From: Paenibacillus brasilensis
Lineage (GTDB): Bacteria; Bacillota; Bacilli; Paenibacillales; Paenibacillaceae
Reading direction: 5' to 3'
Assembly (NCBI RefSeq): GCF_009363115.1
Contig: NZ_CP045298.1
Location: 4,585,501 to 4,649,500, forward strand
DNA: 64,000 nucleotides
The translations under genes and the position numbers were made by a program. This document shows positions 36,130-45,357 of this stretch, in pieces. The number at the start of each line of letters is the position of its first letter. Position 1 is the stretch's first letter. The notes below the pieces were generated by a model. That model was not told the DNA's origin. It did no database searches and was given only the letters and a program-made list of their open reading frames with translations.

Positions 36130-37011
36130 ATGAATATTCAATACACCGGGAAGGACCGGATTCTGCTCATCATCAATTATATTTTGCTTGGATTGTTTGT
36201 TCTCGCTATTCTGTTACCGCTGATTTATGTGGTGCTTGCGTCCTTTTTGACTCCAAACACCCTGATTACCAAAGCACTGGCCATTACATCATCTGACTGG
36301 ACAGTCACGGGATATGCCAAAATCCTAAACAACAGTGCCATGGTCCGCGGTTTTTTTAATGCTATTTTTTATTCAGCAGCCTTTGCGTTCGCAACCGTAT
36401 TTTTTTCCGTCTTCGCGGCTTACCCGCTTGCGATTGAAGGGCTGGTCGGGAAACGGCCGATTATGATCTTTTTCCTGATTACGATGTTTTTCGGGGGCGG
36501 TCTGATTCCGACCTATCTCGTGGTTAAGGATTTAGGCATGTTGAATACGGTGTGGGCCATAATTCTCCCCGGCTCGATCAGCGTATTCAATATTATTTTG
36601 GCAAAGACTTACTTCCAGGGGCTTCCCAAAGAGATGTTCCAGGCGGCGAGTATAGACGGAGCTTCCGAGCTCAGTATTTTCTTTAAAATCGTCCTGCCGT
36701 TGTCGAAGCCTATTATTTTTGTTCTGGCTTTATACGCTTTTGTCGGGCAGTGGAACTCTTATTTCGACGCCATGATTTATCTCGATGATCCGAAGCTGTT
36801 TCCGCTTCAACTGGTGCTGCGCTCCATTCTGATACAGAATCAGGTTCAGCCCGGTATGATTGCCGATGCACTGGCGCAAGCGGAGCTTAAGAAATTGTCC
36901 GAAATGATAAAATACTCTGCTATTGTCATATCAAGTTTGCCTTTGATTGTCATGTATCCATTCTTCCAGAAGTATTTCGAAAAGGGTGCCATGGTAGGGT
37001 CGATCAAATAA
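36130..37011 (+). CDS. Sugar ABC transporter permease (YtcP type)
   Basis: The 293-residue permease follows after 15 bases, ATG 36130 behind GAAGGAGG. It has six membrane segments and the EAA motif GLPKEMFQAASIDGASELSIFFKIVLPLSKPI. The C-terminal YPFFQKYFEKGAMVGSIKG-like end (FEKGAMVGSIK) is diagnostic of the YtcP/LplC subgroup. It pairs with the LplB-type subunit. Confidence 0.92.
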   Translation: MNIQYTGKDRILLIINYILLGLFVLAILLPLIYVVLASFLTPNTLITKALAITSSDWTVTGYAKILNNSAMVRGFFNAIFYSAAFAFATVFFSVFAAYPLAIEGLVGKRPIMIFFLITMFFGGGLIPTYLVVKDLGMLNTVWAIILPGSISVFNIILAKTYFQGLPKEMFQAASIDGASELSIFFKIVLPLSKPIIFVLALYAFVGQWNSYFDAMIYLDDPKLFPLQLVLRSILIQNQVQPGMIADALAQAELKKLSEMIKYSAIVISSLPLIVMYPFFQKYFEKGAMVGSIK

Positions 37012-37029
37012 CACACCGGGGGAATAGAG

Positions 37030-38649
37030 ATGAAAAAAACATTACTAACCTTGTCAGTGCTGGTACTTTCTACTTCATTGCTTGCTGGATGCGGCGGTGC
37101 AGACAATAATTCTGCTGCATCCGAAGATTACAAGCTAAACAACGTCACTCTGCCGCTTAAAGAGAAAGTTAGCTTGCATTTTATGACTCAAAGCTCGCCG
37201 CTGGCACCTTCCGATCCAAATGAAAAGCTGATATATAAAAGACTGGAAGAAAAAACGGGTGTGCATATCGACTTTACCAACTTCACCTCTGATTCTTTCA
37301 TTGAGAAAAGAAACCTGGCGGTTGCCAGCGGGGATCTTCCAGATGCCATACTGGATGCCGGCTATTCCGACTACGATTTGTTGAACCTCGGAAAGGATGG
37401 AACCATTATCCCGCTGGAGGATTTGATTGATAAATATATGCCGAATTTGCAGAAGGTATTGAAGGCAGCGCCTGAGTACAGATCCATGATGACCGCACAG
37501 GATGGGCATATTTATGCTTTTCCTTGGATTGAGGAACTGGGGGCCGGGAAGGAAAGCATTCATTCTGTAAACGACATGCCATGGATCAATGTGGAGTGGC
37601 TGAAAAAGCTGGGGCTTAAAATGCCAAAAACCACCGAGGATTTAAAAAACGTCCTGCTCGCATTTAAAAATGGCGATCCTAACGGAAATGGCAAAGCAGA
37701 TGAAATTCCGCTGTCCTTCATACTCAATAATGGCAATGAGGACCTGAATTTTCTGTTCGGATCATTCGGTCTTGGGGACAACGGCGATCATACGGTAGTC
37801 ACCAATGAGGGGAAAGTGGTCTTCACCGCCGATCAGGATGGTTACAAAGAGGGGATTAAATACCTTAATGAGCTGTATAAACTGAACCTGATCGACGAGG
37901 AATCATTCGAGCAGGATTATAACACGTATCTGGCCAAAGGCCAGAGTGAAAGATATGGCCTCTACTTCCAATGGGATAAGGCGAATATTTCAGGAGACAA
38001 CGATAAATATGATTTGATGAATCCGCTCGCGGGACCAAGCGGTGAAGTCAATGTAACCCGGACAAACAATCTCGGCTTTGACCGGGGGAGAATGGTGATT
38101 ACCAGCGCCAACAAAAATCTCGAGCTTACGGCAAAATGGATTGACCAGCTGTATGATCCCATCCAGTCCGTACAGGACAATTGGGGCACCTACGGCGATA
38201 AAACTCAGCAGAACATTTTTGAGTACGATGAAGCGAGTCATATGCTGAAGCATCTTCCGCTTAACGGAACTGCCCCTGTCGAGCTGCGGCAAAAAACGAA
38301 TATCGGTGGTCCATTGGCAATTCTTGACGAGTATTACGGAACCGTGACGACCAAGCCCGCCGATGCAGTGGGACGGCTCAAGCTCATGAAAGAAAGACTC
38401 GTTCCTTATATGAAGGCTGACCATAATTTCCCGAAAGTCTTCTTCTCGCTGGAGGATCAGAAGCAGATCTCCACACTGGAAACCGATTTGTTTGCTTACG
38501 TTAACCGCAAACGGGCGGAATGGATCAAAACGGGCAAAGTGGAAGAAGAGTGGGCGGAATATAAGACCGAGCTGTCCAGACTGGGACTCGACAAATGGCT
38601 GGAAATTAAACAAAAAGGCTATGACAGATACCTTAAAGATCAAGGCTGA
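37030..38649 (+). CDS. Extracellular sugar-binding lipoprotein (LipO/YtcQ type)
   Basis: The 539-residue protein starts at ATG 37030 and has a lipoprotein signal peptide with lipobox LLAGC (Cys21). The mature part is a large solute-binding protein, with the family-typical GVHIDFTN and WINVEWLKKLGLKMPKT(T)EDL segments and a calcium-loop-like DPNGNGKADEIPLS. It delivers the oligosaccharide to the two permeases just upstream. Given the GH32 enzyme downstream and fructokinase divergent, the ligand is probably sucrose or a fructo-oligosaccharide. Confidence 0.9.
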   Translation: MKKTLLTLSVLVLSTSLLAGCGGADNNSAASEDYKLNNVTLPLKEKVSLHFMTQSSPLAPSDPNEKLIYKRLEEKTGVHIDFTNFTSDSFIEKRNLAVASGDLPDAILDAGYSDYDLLNLGKDGTIIPLEDLIDKYMPNLQKVLKAAPEYRSMMTAQDGHIYAFPWIEELGAGKESIHSVNDMPWINVEWLKKLGLKMPKTTEDLKNVLLAFKNGDPNGNGKADEIPLSFILNNGNEDLNFLFGSFGLGDNGDHTVVTNEGKVVFTADQDGYKEGIKYLNELYKLNLIDEESFEQDYNTYLAKGQSERYGLYFQWDKANISGDNDKYDLMNPLAGPSGEVNVTRTNNLGFDRGRMVITSANKNLELTAKWIDQLYDPIQSVQDNWGTYGDKTQQNIFEYDEASHMLKHLPLNGTAPVELRQKTNIGGPLAILDEYYGTVTTKPADAVGRLKLMKERLVPYMKADHNFPKVFFSLEDQKQISTLETDLFAYVNRKRAEWIKTGKVEEEWAEYKTELSRLGLDKWLEIKQKGYDRYLKDQG

Positions 38650-38686
38650 AACATTTAACAAGAGGAGAGTGGACACCATTAAAGGA

Positions 38687-40255
38687 ATGAATCTAACGGA
38701 CGACAATAGCAGCAGAAAAGGATCACGAAGCGATTATTATAGAGAGACATACAGACCTCAATTTCATTATTCACCAGAGAAAAATTGGATGAACGATCCC
38801 AACGGCATGGTTTACTACGAAGGAGAGTACCACTTGTTCTACCAGCATACGCCCCATGATACACGGCCTGACTTTGGTAGGATGCATTGGGGGCATGCGG
38901 TAAGCAAGGATCTAGTGCATTGGGATGAACTCCCACCGGCAATTCCGCCTGGGGAGGACGGTGCGATTTTCTCGGGAAGTGCGGTAGTGGATAAGAACAA
39001 TACCAGCGGATTTTTCAACGAAGAAGGATCAGGATTGGTTGCAATTTATACGAATGAGGGCAACAAGGCTCAGCCTGGCAAGTCGCAGGTGCAAAGTATT
39101 GCTTACAGCAAGGATCAAGGCCGAACCTGGACAAAATATGAAGGTAACCCGGTTTTATTCCCAACGGACACGCTAGACTTTCGTGATCCGAAGGTGTTTT
39201 GGCATGATGAGTCGTCGATGTGGATCATGGTTCTTGCCGTAAGAGATCGTGTAGAATTTTACTCGTCTCCAAATTTGAAAGAATGGACTTTTGCAAGCGA
39301 ATTCGGTGCCGACATTCCGGGTATCCACCGAGGGGTATTTGAATGTCCTGATGTATTTCGAATTCCAGTGGATGAGGATCCGAATACCATGAAGTGGATT
39401 CTGATGCTAAGCGTCGGGGATAGAAATGGTGTGAATCCAAACGATCCAGAACCACCGGCAGGCGGTTCGGGCATGATGTATTTTATAGGCAACTTTGACG
39501 GTAAGGCATTTACTCTGGATGAAACATTGGAATCTTTTGATAGCATCAAATGGGTAGACTACGGATCAGATTTTTACGCGGCCGTGACCTGGAATGGCAT
39601 TCCAAACGAGAACGGACGAAAGATTTGGGTCGGCTGGATGAACAATTGGCGTTATGCTACCACGCTGCCTTCGGAGGAATGGCGTGGCAAGACATCAATT
39701 CCCCGGGAGCTACAGCTTAGGACTTATCCGGAGGGACTTCGCTTAATCCAAGCACCCATTAGTGAATTAAGTCAGCTAAGAAAACCAATTTTGTCTCTGC
39801 AAGACTTGACGATTAAGCCAGGTATGAACGTATTGTCTGATATTTCCGCTGCAAAGGCAGAAATTATTGCAGAATTTGAAATCGGTACTGCCGTGGAATT
39901 CGGGTTTAAAGTACGGAAGTCTTCCGATCAGGAGACGATCATCGGATATAATATCTCGAATGGGGAGTTGTTCGTTGATCGGACGAAGGCGAGCACCATT
40001 GATTTCCATACCGATTTTACAGCAAAACACAAAGCTCCTATGAAGCCAGAGCATGAACGGATACAGTTGAGCATTTACGTGGATTGGTCAAGTGTCGAGG
40101 TCTTCGGCAATCATGGAAAAACAATCATTTCGGACATGATTTTTCCTGAATTGGAAAGCATGGGGCTAGAACTCTATGCCGTTGGTGGAGAACTAAAGGT
40201 TGTGTCGCTTCAAATCAATGATCTGGTAAGCATTTGGGGAAATGAGACTGTTTAA
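38687..40255 (+). CDS. Intracellular GH32 fructan/sucrose hydrolase
   Basis: The roughly 522-residue protein has the GH32 catalytic motifs: nucleophile in WMNDPNG (near residue 28), stabiliser in FRDPKVFW, and acid/base in FECPDVF. A C-terminal beta-sandwich with VEVFGNHGKTIISDMIFPE follows. There is no signal peptide, so it acts in the cytoplasm on imported sugar. The start is uncertain: ATG 38687 has only AAAGGA directly before it, while GTG 38669 overlaps GAGGAG; the frame itself runs far upstream through the lipoprotein gene. It is the last gene of the uptake operon and ends in a terminator. Confidence 0.85.
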   Translation: MNLTDDNSSRKGSRSDYYRETYRPQFHYSPEKNWMNDPNGMVYYEGEYHLFYQHTPHDTRPDFGRMHWGHAVSKDLVHWDELPPAIPPGEDGAIFSGSAVVDKNNTSGFFNEEGSGLVAIYTNEGNKAQPGKSQVQSIAYSKDQGRTWTKYEGNPVLFPTDTLDFRDPKVFWHDESSMWIMVLAVRDRVEFYSSPNLKEWTFASEFGADIPGIHRGVFECPDVFRIPVDEDPNTMKWILMLSVGDRNGVNPNDPEPPAGGSGMMYFIGNFDGKAFTLDETLESFDSIKWVDYGSDFYAAVTWNGIPNENGRKIWVGWMNNWRYATTLPSEEWRGKTSIPRELQLRTYPEGLRLIQAPISELSQLRKPILSLQDLTIKPGMNVLSDISAAKAEIIAEFEIGTAVEFGFKVRKSSDQETIIGYNISNGELFVDRTKASTIDFHTDFTAKHKAPMKPEHERIQLSIYVDWSSVEVFGNHGKTIISDMIFPELESMGLELYAVGGELKVVSLQINDLVSIWGNETV

Positions 40256-40290
40256 CACAGAATAAAGTAACATCTTCTGCCTGGACACAT

Positions 40291-40327
40291 AACACCCGGT
40301 CGGCTCACAACCGTATCGGGTGTTTTC
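40291..40327 (+). terminator. Terminator of the sugar-uptake operon
   Basis: AACACCCGGT pairs with ACCG-TAT-CGGGTGTT, followed by TTC. It lies 36 bases after the GH32 stop. Confidence 0.7.
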
Positions 40328-40669
40328 GTATCCTTTGAAAGTTAGCAGAAGTCGAAAAACGTAAGAATCTGTCCGAGGGTTAATGAGCAAATCCAAGATG
40401 GTAGCTTATCTAATTAATTTTATTACGCGTTGCTTAGAGTTAGATGAGTTCGGCAACTTCTGGGGGTATTGAGCGCTTATTCCTCGAAAGCGTTTGAAGA
40501 CCTATAGAAGATAGAAAATGCTCCCCTTGAGGTCAAAGCGGCTTCGGACACCGTAACTCTATCGAATGATGAGGATGGAGTAGCTCATGCGCTGATAAAA
40601 ATGTTCTGTTCACTGAACAAGCAGGTTGAAATCAATTTTCAAGGACTGATTCCGACTGGAGGAAAACAG
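40328..40669. other. Spacer before levR with a cre-like site and a short orphan frame
   Basis: CGAAAGCGTTTGAA at 40484-40497 matches the CcpA cre consensus at most positions. A forward frame from about 40536 (LEVKAASDTVTLSNDEDG) runs without a start into the levR start; it may be the end of a deleted gene. The ribosome site GGAGG (40658-40662) for levR is intact. Confidence 0.4.
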
Positions 40670-42718
40670 GTGAAACGAATAGATATTGGAGTATATTGCC
40701 GAAAACACCAAGAAAATTTCCGAAGAGGCTTTGCTTGACAGAGAAGGGATTACGGTTACGGAAATTGCTGACAATCAAAAAATGCTTAGAAACAATGTGA
40801 GCAAAGAGTTGAACAATCTCCTGCGTGCCGGTCTAGTCCTTAAAATCAAAGGAAGACCGGTCAAGTTTCTGCACAAGCAGGTTATAGAAGACACCTTTCG
40901 GGTCCGGATGAAAGAGAAACAAATTGAGGTTAAAAGTATTAAGGATGTACTGCTGCCTGGTGAACAGGTCGATCCGTTCCACGCCTTGATCGGTTTCAGG
41001 GGCAGCATGCGAAACCAGGTTGAGCAGGGGAAGGCGGCAATTCTGTATCCTCCAAGAGGCCTGCATACGCTGATAGTGGGACAGACAGGTGTTGGAAAAA
41101 CTATGTTTGCCAGGTTGATGTACCATTATGGCAAGCATATGAAGCGATTTGCAGAGCATGCGCCATTTATCGTTTTTAACTGCGCTGATTATTTCAATAA
41201 TCCCCAACTGTTACTTTCCCACATTTTTGGTCATGTGAAAGGAGCGTTTACCGGAGCAGATCAGGAAAAAGCAGGTCTGGTGGAGAAGGCTGACGGAGGG
41301 ATCATATTTTTGGATGAGATTCACCGTTTGCCCCCGGAAGGCCAGGAAATGATATTCTATTTCATGGATACCCACAGCTATAACAAATTGGGCGAAACGG
41401 ACCGGAACAGAGACGCGAATGTGTTGTTAATTGGAGCAACAACGGAAGACCCCGCATCTTCCATGCTGAAAACCTTCATCAGGCGCATACCCATTACGAT
41501 CAATATTCCTTCCTTTCAGGAGCGTACTATTGAGGGGCGGTTGTTGATCTTAAAGCATTTGTTCAATAGCGAGGCCCATCGGGTAAAAAAGCCAATCAGG
41601 GCTGAATCAGAGGTAGTGAAAGCACTGATCGGAAGCGTAACCTTCGGCAATATCGGCCAGTTAAAGTCCAACATCCAACTGGTCTGTGCTAAAGGATTTT
41701 TAAACACCATTCATGAAAACAAGGAAGAAATAGGACTTGATTTTAAAAACCTGCCGGGAAACATCCGAGAGGGCTTATTCAATATCGGTAAAACAAGGGG
41801 AGAGAGGGATGAAGTGGGAATTCTTCCCTCATACTTGTATTTTACTCCCGAAGGAAAAATAGAATTGGAAGAAGAGGTTGATTCCGAGCTGCCGTTTAAT
41901 CTTTACAGACTGATTGAGGATAAGATTGGCATGCTGAAGGAAGAAGGGCTCGACGACAGCTACATCAACAGATTTATAACTATGGATGTCAATAACCATA
42001 TTAAAAGTTTTTATAACCGGTTTTATAACACTAAGGGGAGCAGGGAACGGATCCTGAAAATTGTGGATAAAGACATCCTCGAATTCGCTGAGCAGGTAAA
42101 GGAAATGGTCGAAAAAGAACTGAGCCGAATATACAGAAAATATTGGTTGTCCCGGCCAGCGTAAGGGAGTTGGATCAAGTGGTCAAGGATATGCGGTCCA
42201 AGCATGCAATTCTCGCCGTGGTTGGAGTAAAGCGACCAAGCCAGCCGGATATCCCGTTCATTCCCTTGGAAAAGCTGATCGAAGCAAGCGGTGAGCAGAC
42301 ATTGAGAGAACTACTGCTGAACAATAATCAGCTTCCTTCTGCTGCGGATCGAAGCATAGGCATTAGAGAGTTGTGCGAGGACAGTCTAAAAGAATTTTTG
42401 ACTTATTTGAATCCCCACAAAGTTTTGGGAATGGTGATGAGATTCGTGCAAGCGCTGGAACAGGGATTGGAAGTCAATTTTGGTTATGCAACAAAAGTTC
42501 AAATTGCCGTTCACACGGCTTATGCGCTGGAACGCATGGTCATTCGCGATGGATTGGTTTATCGAGGGGAAGTGGAACTGCTCGACCAGCTTATATTCGA
42601 AGAGGTAAACCGTGCCTCCGGGATATTTGTTTCCGGTATGAACCTGACACTGTCTGATGACGAAAAATATTATATTTGCGAAATGTTGAGCGAAGTATAT
42701 AATTTTGTTTCACAGTAA
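40670..42718 (+). pseudogene. levR: LevR-type sigma-54 activator, frameshifted and internally deleted
   Basis: LevR activates levan-PTS genes through sigma-54 and is controlled by PTS phosphorylation of its PRD domains; the intact protein is about 940 residues. Here GTG 40670 starts MKRID, then two bases appear lost and the frame continues LEYIAENTKKISEEALL. The AAA+ domain is intact, with Walker A VGQTGVGKT, the sigma-54-contact GAFTGA and Walker B FLDEIHRLP. The first PRD begins (about 41890) but breaks near 42125-42140, where the sequence jumps to the end of the EIIB-like domain (ILVVPASVRELDQVVKDMRS) and the second PRD in another frame. About 300-350 codons are missing. A terminator follows. 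Confidence 0.78.
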
Positions 42719-42730
42719 GGGAGAAACAAT

Positions 42731-42744
42731 ATAAAGCGCTTTCG
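42731..42744. promoter_or_regulatory. cre-like site after levR
   Basis: ATAAAGCGCTTTCG closely matches the palindromic CcpA consensus TGAAAGCGCTTTCA. It lies about 117 bases upstream of the sigma-54 -24 element. Confidence 0.45.
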
Positions 42745-42795
42745 CATGAATATGGAAGCAGCGAAAATGATAAATAATGATTAGTTCAGACTGGC

Positions 42796-42834
42796 AAAAA
42801 CCTCCGATGGCCCGGGGGCTTTTGTTGTTTATAG
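42796..42834 (+). terminator. Terminator after levR
   Basis: AAAAACCTCC pairs with GGGGGCTTTT across GATGGCCC, followed by GTTG. Confidence 0.55.
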
Positions 42835-42860
42835 AAATATACCGGATGGATACAGATGTT

Positions 42861-42876
42861 TGGCACGGAACTTGCA
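42861..42876 (+). promoter_or_regulatory. Sigma-54 (SigL) promoter
   Basis: TGGCAC (42861-42866), five bases, then TTGCA (42872-42876) is a perfect -24/-12 element. In B. subtilis the LevR-activated promoter drives levDEFG-sacC. Here it sits between the broken levR and sacC, with no PTS genes between. Confidence 0.8.
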
Positions 42877-42968
42877 ATACTAATATAAATGAGAGAGACG
42901 AAAGGGGGGAGACCAGAATTTTGTGACGTATACAGCTTGAATCCATAGAATTGAGCTACGGAGAAAAT

Positions 42969-42982
42969 GTAAACGCTTTATT
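42969..42982 (+). promoter_or_regulatory. cre site upstream of sacC
   Basis: TGTAAACGCTTTAT matches the CcpA consensus TGWAARCGYTWNCW at 13 of 14 positions. It lies downstream of the sigma-54 promoter and about 60 bases before sacC, suitable for roadblock repression by glucose. Confidence 0.65.
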
Positions 42983-43041
42983 TTTTGCCATTGTAGTACA
43001 ACAGAGAAGTTGTAAAATTTCAAAAAAGGATGTGAAAGATT

Positions 43042-44260
43042 GTGAAGAGGAAGTTAAGTGTGCTGCTTATTTGTTTTATGGTAATGGGTTTACTTTTAAC
43101 TCCCGCCTTTGCTGCGGACTCTGGTTATTATGATGAACCATACCGTAATCAGATTCATTTTTCCCCCGAGACTAACTGGATGAATGACCCGAATGGAATG
43201 GTTTATTACAAGGGTGAATATCACTTGTTTTATCAACACAATCCCTACGGGACGACATGGGGATCGTTGCATTGGGGTCATGCCGTAAGTAAAGATCTTG
43301 TTCATTGGAAACATTTACCGATCGCATTATCTCCTGATGAAAAAGGGCAAATTTTCTCAGGCAGTGCTGTGATTGATTGGAACAACACAGCAGGATTTGG
43401 AAAAGAAGCGATGGTGGCTATCTTTACTCATGCAGGAGAAAAAGGCCAAGTTCAAAGTATTGCCTACAGCCTATACAAAGGCAGAACATGGAAGATGTAT
43501 AAAAAAATCCAATAATGCCAAATCCACCTTTGCCGGATTGGCGTGATCCAAAAGTATTTTGGCATGAAGACTCCCATCAATGGGTCATGTTATTAGCTGT
43601 AAAGGATAAAATGATGTTTTATACCTCACCCAATTTAAAAGAGTGGAATTACGCAAGTGAATTTGGCCAAGATGGCGGGATACAAGCAAATAGCCTTGAT
43701 AGAACTTCTTATGCCATGTCTTCACAAACTGGTGGATCATTTACTTATGAAGGGAATATTACCCTTAACGAAAAGAATGGCCGGGAGGGAGCAGGTGGTC
43801 TAGTTTTTCGTGCTGATAAGAATGCGAAAAACGGCTATGTTGTCAGCTTAGATGCAAAAAATGATGTCGTAACATTAAATAAGAATATAAATGGATCGAA
43901 CCAGGAAATAGCGAGAAACTCCTTAACCCTCGAAACCTCATCTACTTACAATGTGCGGGTGAACGCAGAAGGCGATCATATTCAGGTATTTGTAAACGAT
44001 AAGCCTATTATTGAGAAAATAGATACTGAATTTAATTACGGTTATTATGGGTTAACAGCCTGGAATTCAACAGCTGCCTTTCGAAATGTAGAATTTAAGA
44101 ATACCTCTAACTTTGCAAACAACTTATCAAAATGGAAAGTTGTAAATGGCAAATAGCGCAAGGCGATATCACAAAGGTTTATTTGAACAATAAATTAGTT
44201 ATCGACACAAAAGATCAAACTTATAAAGAAGGATACTTTGGTCTCAATGTGACACGGGTG
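43042..44260 (+). pseudogene. sacC: Secreted levanase SacC, frameshifted and internally deleted
   Basis: GTG 43042 begins a signal peptide (MKRKLSVLLICFMVMGLLL, TPAFA) and then a GH32 domain (NWMNDPNGMVYY). At 43503-43509 a run of seven A causes a frameshift; with one more A the frame continues MPNPPLPDWRDPKVFW. After the segment WNYASEFGQDGG (about 43677) the protein jumps directly to the C-terminal levanase module (TSYAMSSQTGGSFTYEGNITL), so the acid/base half of the catalytic domain, some 300 residues in B. subtilis SacC, is gone. A stop at 44156 is followed, in another frame, by a second copy of the module end (VYLNNKLVIDTKDQTYKEG). The enzyme cannot be active. Confidence 0.8.
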
Positions 44261-44508
44261 CATCTTTTTTTCATTTCACATCATTATAATCTAATTTGCA
44301 GCATATCATGAAAAATACCCAATTTGAGAATGAGAGGCAATGGACTTGACAGATACTGTTTTTTGTAGAATAAAGGCTATTTGTTTCCTTTTATGTAATT
44401 ATAGACAATATACTAGGAATATTATGTATAATATTGTATGATAGTGGGCATGGAAGAGGGATAGCGGAGGGCAATACCAATTTCTAATTTCGAAAGGAAT
44501 CATCCATT
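44261..44508. other. AT-rich spacer with possible promoters
   Basis: TTGACA (about 44347) and several TATAAT-like boxes (TATAAT near 44425) are present. No gene is supported here apart from the ribosome site AAAGGAA before ATG 44509. Confidence 0.35.
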
Positions 44509-45042
44509 ATGTATTTATTTATTTATTTATTATTAGTGCTGAAGTTTTATTCTAGGTTTTTGTTGTTGCAGGGTTGATCGCAAGGTATATGTTTGGCTTG
44601 AAGAAATTAGGCGGTCTTCTTTTACTATTTACTCCTATATTGATATCCTGTTACTGCTTGCGGTGTTCATCACGGTGAGCAGCGGCATGGAGATTACGAC
44701 CGCTACTGGCCTGGCGGCCTGCTATTTTGGCATTACGGTAGCATTTGGTCATAGGTTAATTAAATGAGCAGATATGCAGTTCTCTCATTGGTTTGGTAAG
44801 GGGCCGAAGCCTGAACGCAAGTATGGTGCTGCTCATGCAAAAGAGGAACGGATTGGTTGTTGCTTCACCTCTTGGGCTGGGCCATCGGCAACGGTCTGTT
44901 GCTCGCCATCATTGTGTATGTAGATGATCCACAGCGTACGGTTTCTTTGGAGGGCATTATAACAACATGGGCACTCGTTCTGGCAATCGACTTTATTGTC
45001 TCCTTTAGCTATACCTTGTCTCCAAGGAAACATAAGGCGTAG
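44509..45042 (+). pseudogene. Small integral membrane protein gene, several lesions
   Basis: ATG 44509 starts MYLFIYLLLVLKF and stops early, but by changing frame one can follow a single protein: LIARYMFGLKKLGGLLLLFTP, then LLLLAVFITVSSGMEITTAT and YFGITVAFGHRLIK, a TGA (44765-44767) where a Trp is expected, ADMQFSHWFGKGPKPERKYGAA, another shift near 44855, and a final WLLHLLGWAIGNGLLLAIIVYVDD to SPRKHKA. It would be a membrane protein of about 175 residues with four helices. The family is not recognised. It lies immediately upstream of the fus operon. Confidence 0.5.
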
Positions 45043-45237
45043 CCTCAGGGATATAAGGCTTCACACTTGGATGAAATAAGGCCGGTCACTCAGGATGTTC
45101 GAATCGGGAGGGTCGTTGATGGTAAAAAATAAAGTTGTCACTTCCGGTAGTTTGATGAGTCCGTCGCTATCTGTGGAATAGTCCTGCCAATCCTCATGAA
45201 TTTTAAAGTTAATTCTTGCAATTGCCTAAAACGTCTA

Positions 45238-45267
45238 TTGTTTAACTTTGGCAACTAACATGATAAT
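45238..45267 (+). promoter_or_regulatory. Probable promoter of the fus operon
   Basis: TTGTTT (45238-45243) and GATAAT (45262-45267) are spaced 18 bases, with TG directly before the -10 forming an extended element. The transcript would start near 45274, just before the palindrome. Confidence 0.45.
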
Positions 45268-45285
45268 ATTCCAGAAAAGATTACA

Positions 45286-45305
45286 TATGTCTATACATAG
45301 ACATA
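45286..45305. promoter_or_regulatory. Perfect palindrome, candidate operator of the fus operon
   Basis: TATGTCTAT (45286-45294) and ATAGACATA (45297-45305) are exact complements around AC. The site lies 53 bases before the fusG start and just downstream of the likely promoter, a typical repressor position. The protein that binds it is not evident. Confidence 0.55.
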
Positions 45306-45357
45306 CGCAATTAAGTTGTTTTTTGTTGAAAAATGTAAAAAAAGAAAGGTGGTTTCT

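Noticed and set aside
38492-38686. Reading frame extending the GH32 enzyme into the lipoprotein gene
   Set aside because: It overlaps the well-conserved end of the solute-binding protein in another frame and is only an open shadow frame.
45043-45237. Riboswitch or leader peptide upstream of the fus operon
   Set aside because: No conserved riboswitch core, no terminator-antiterminator pair and no convincing small frame with a ribosome site.
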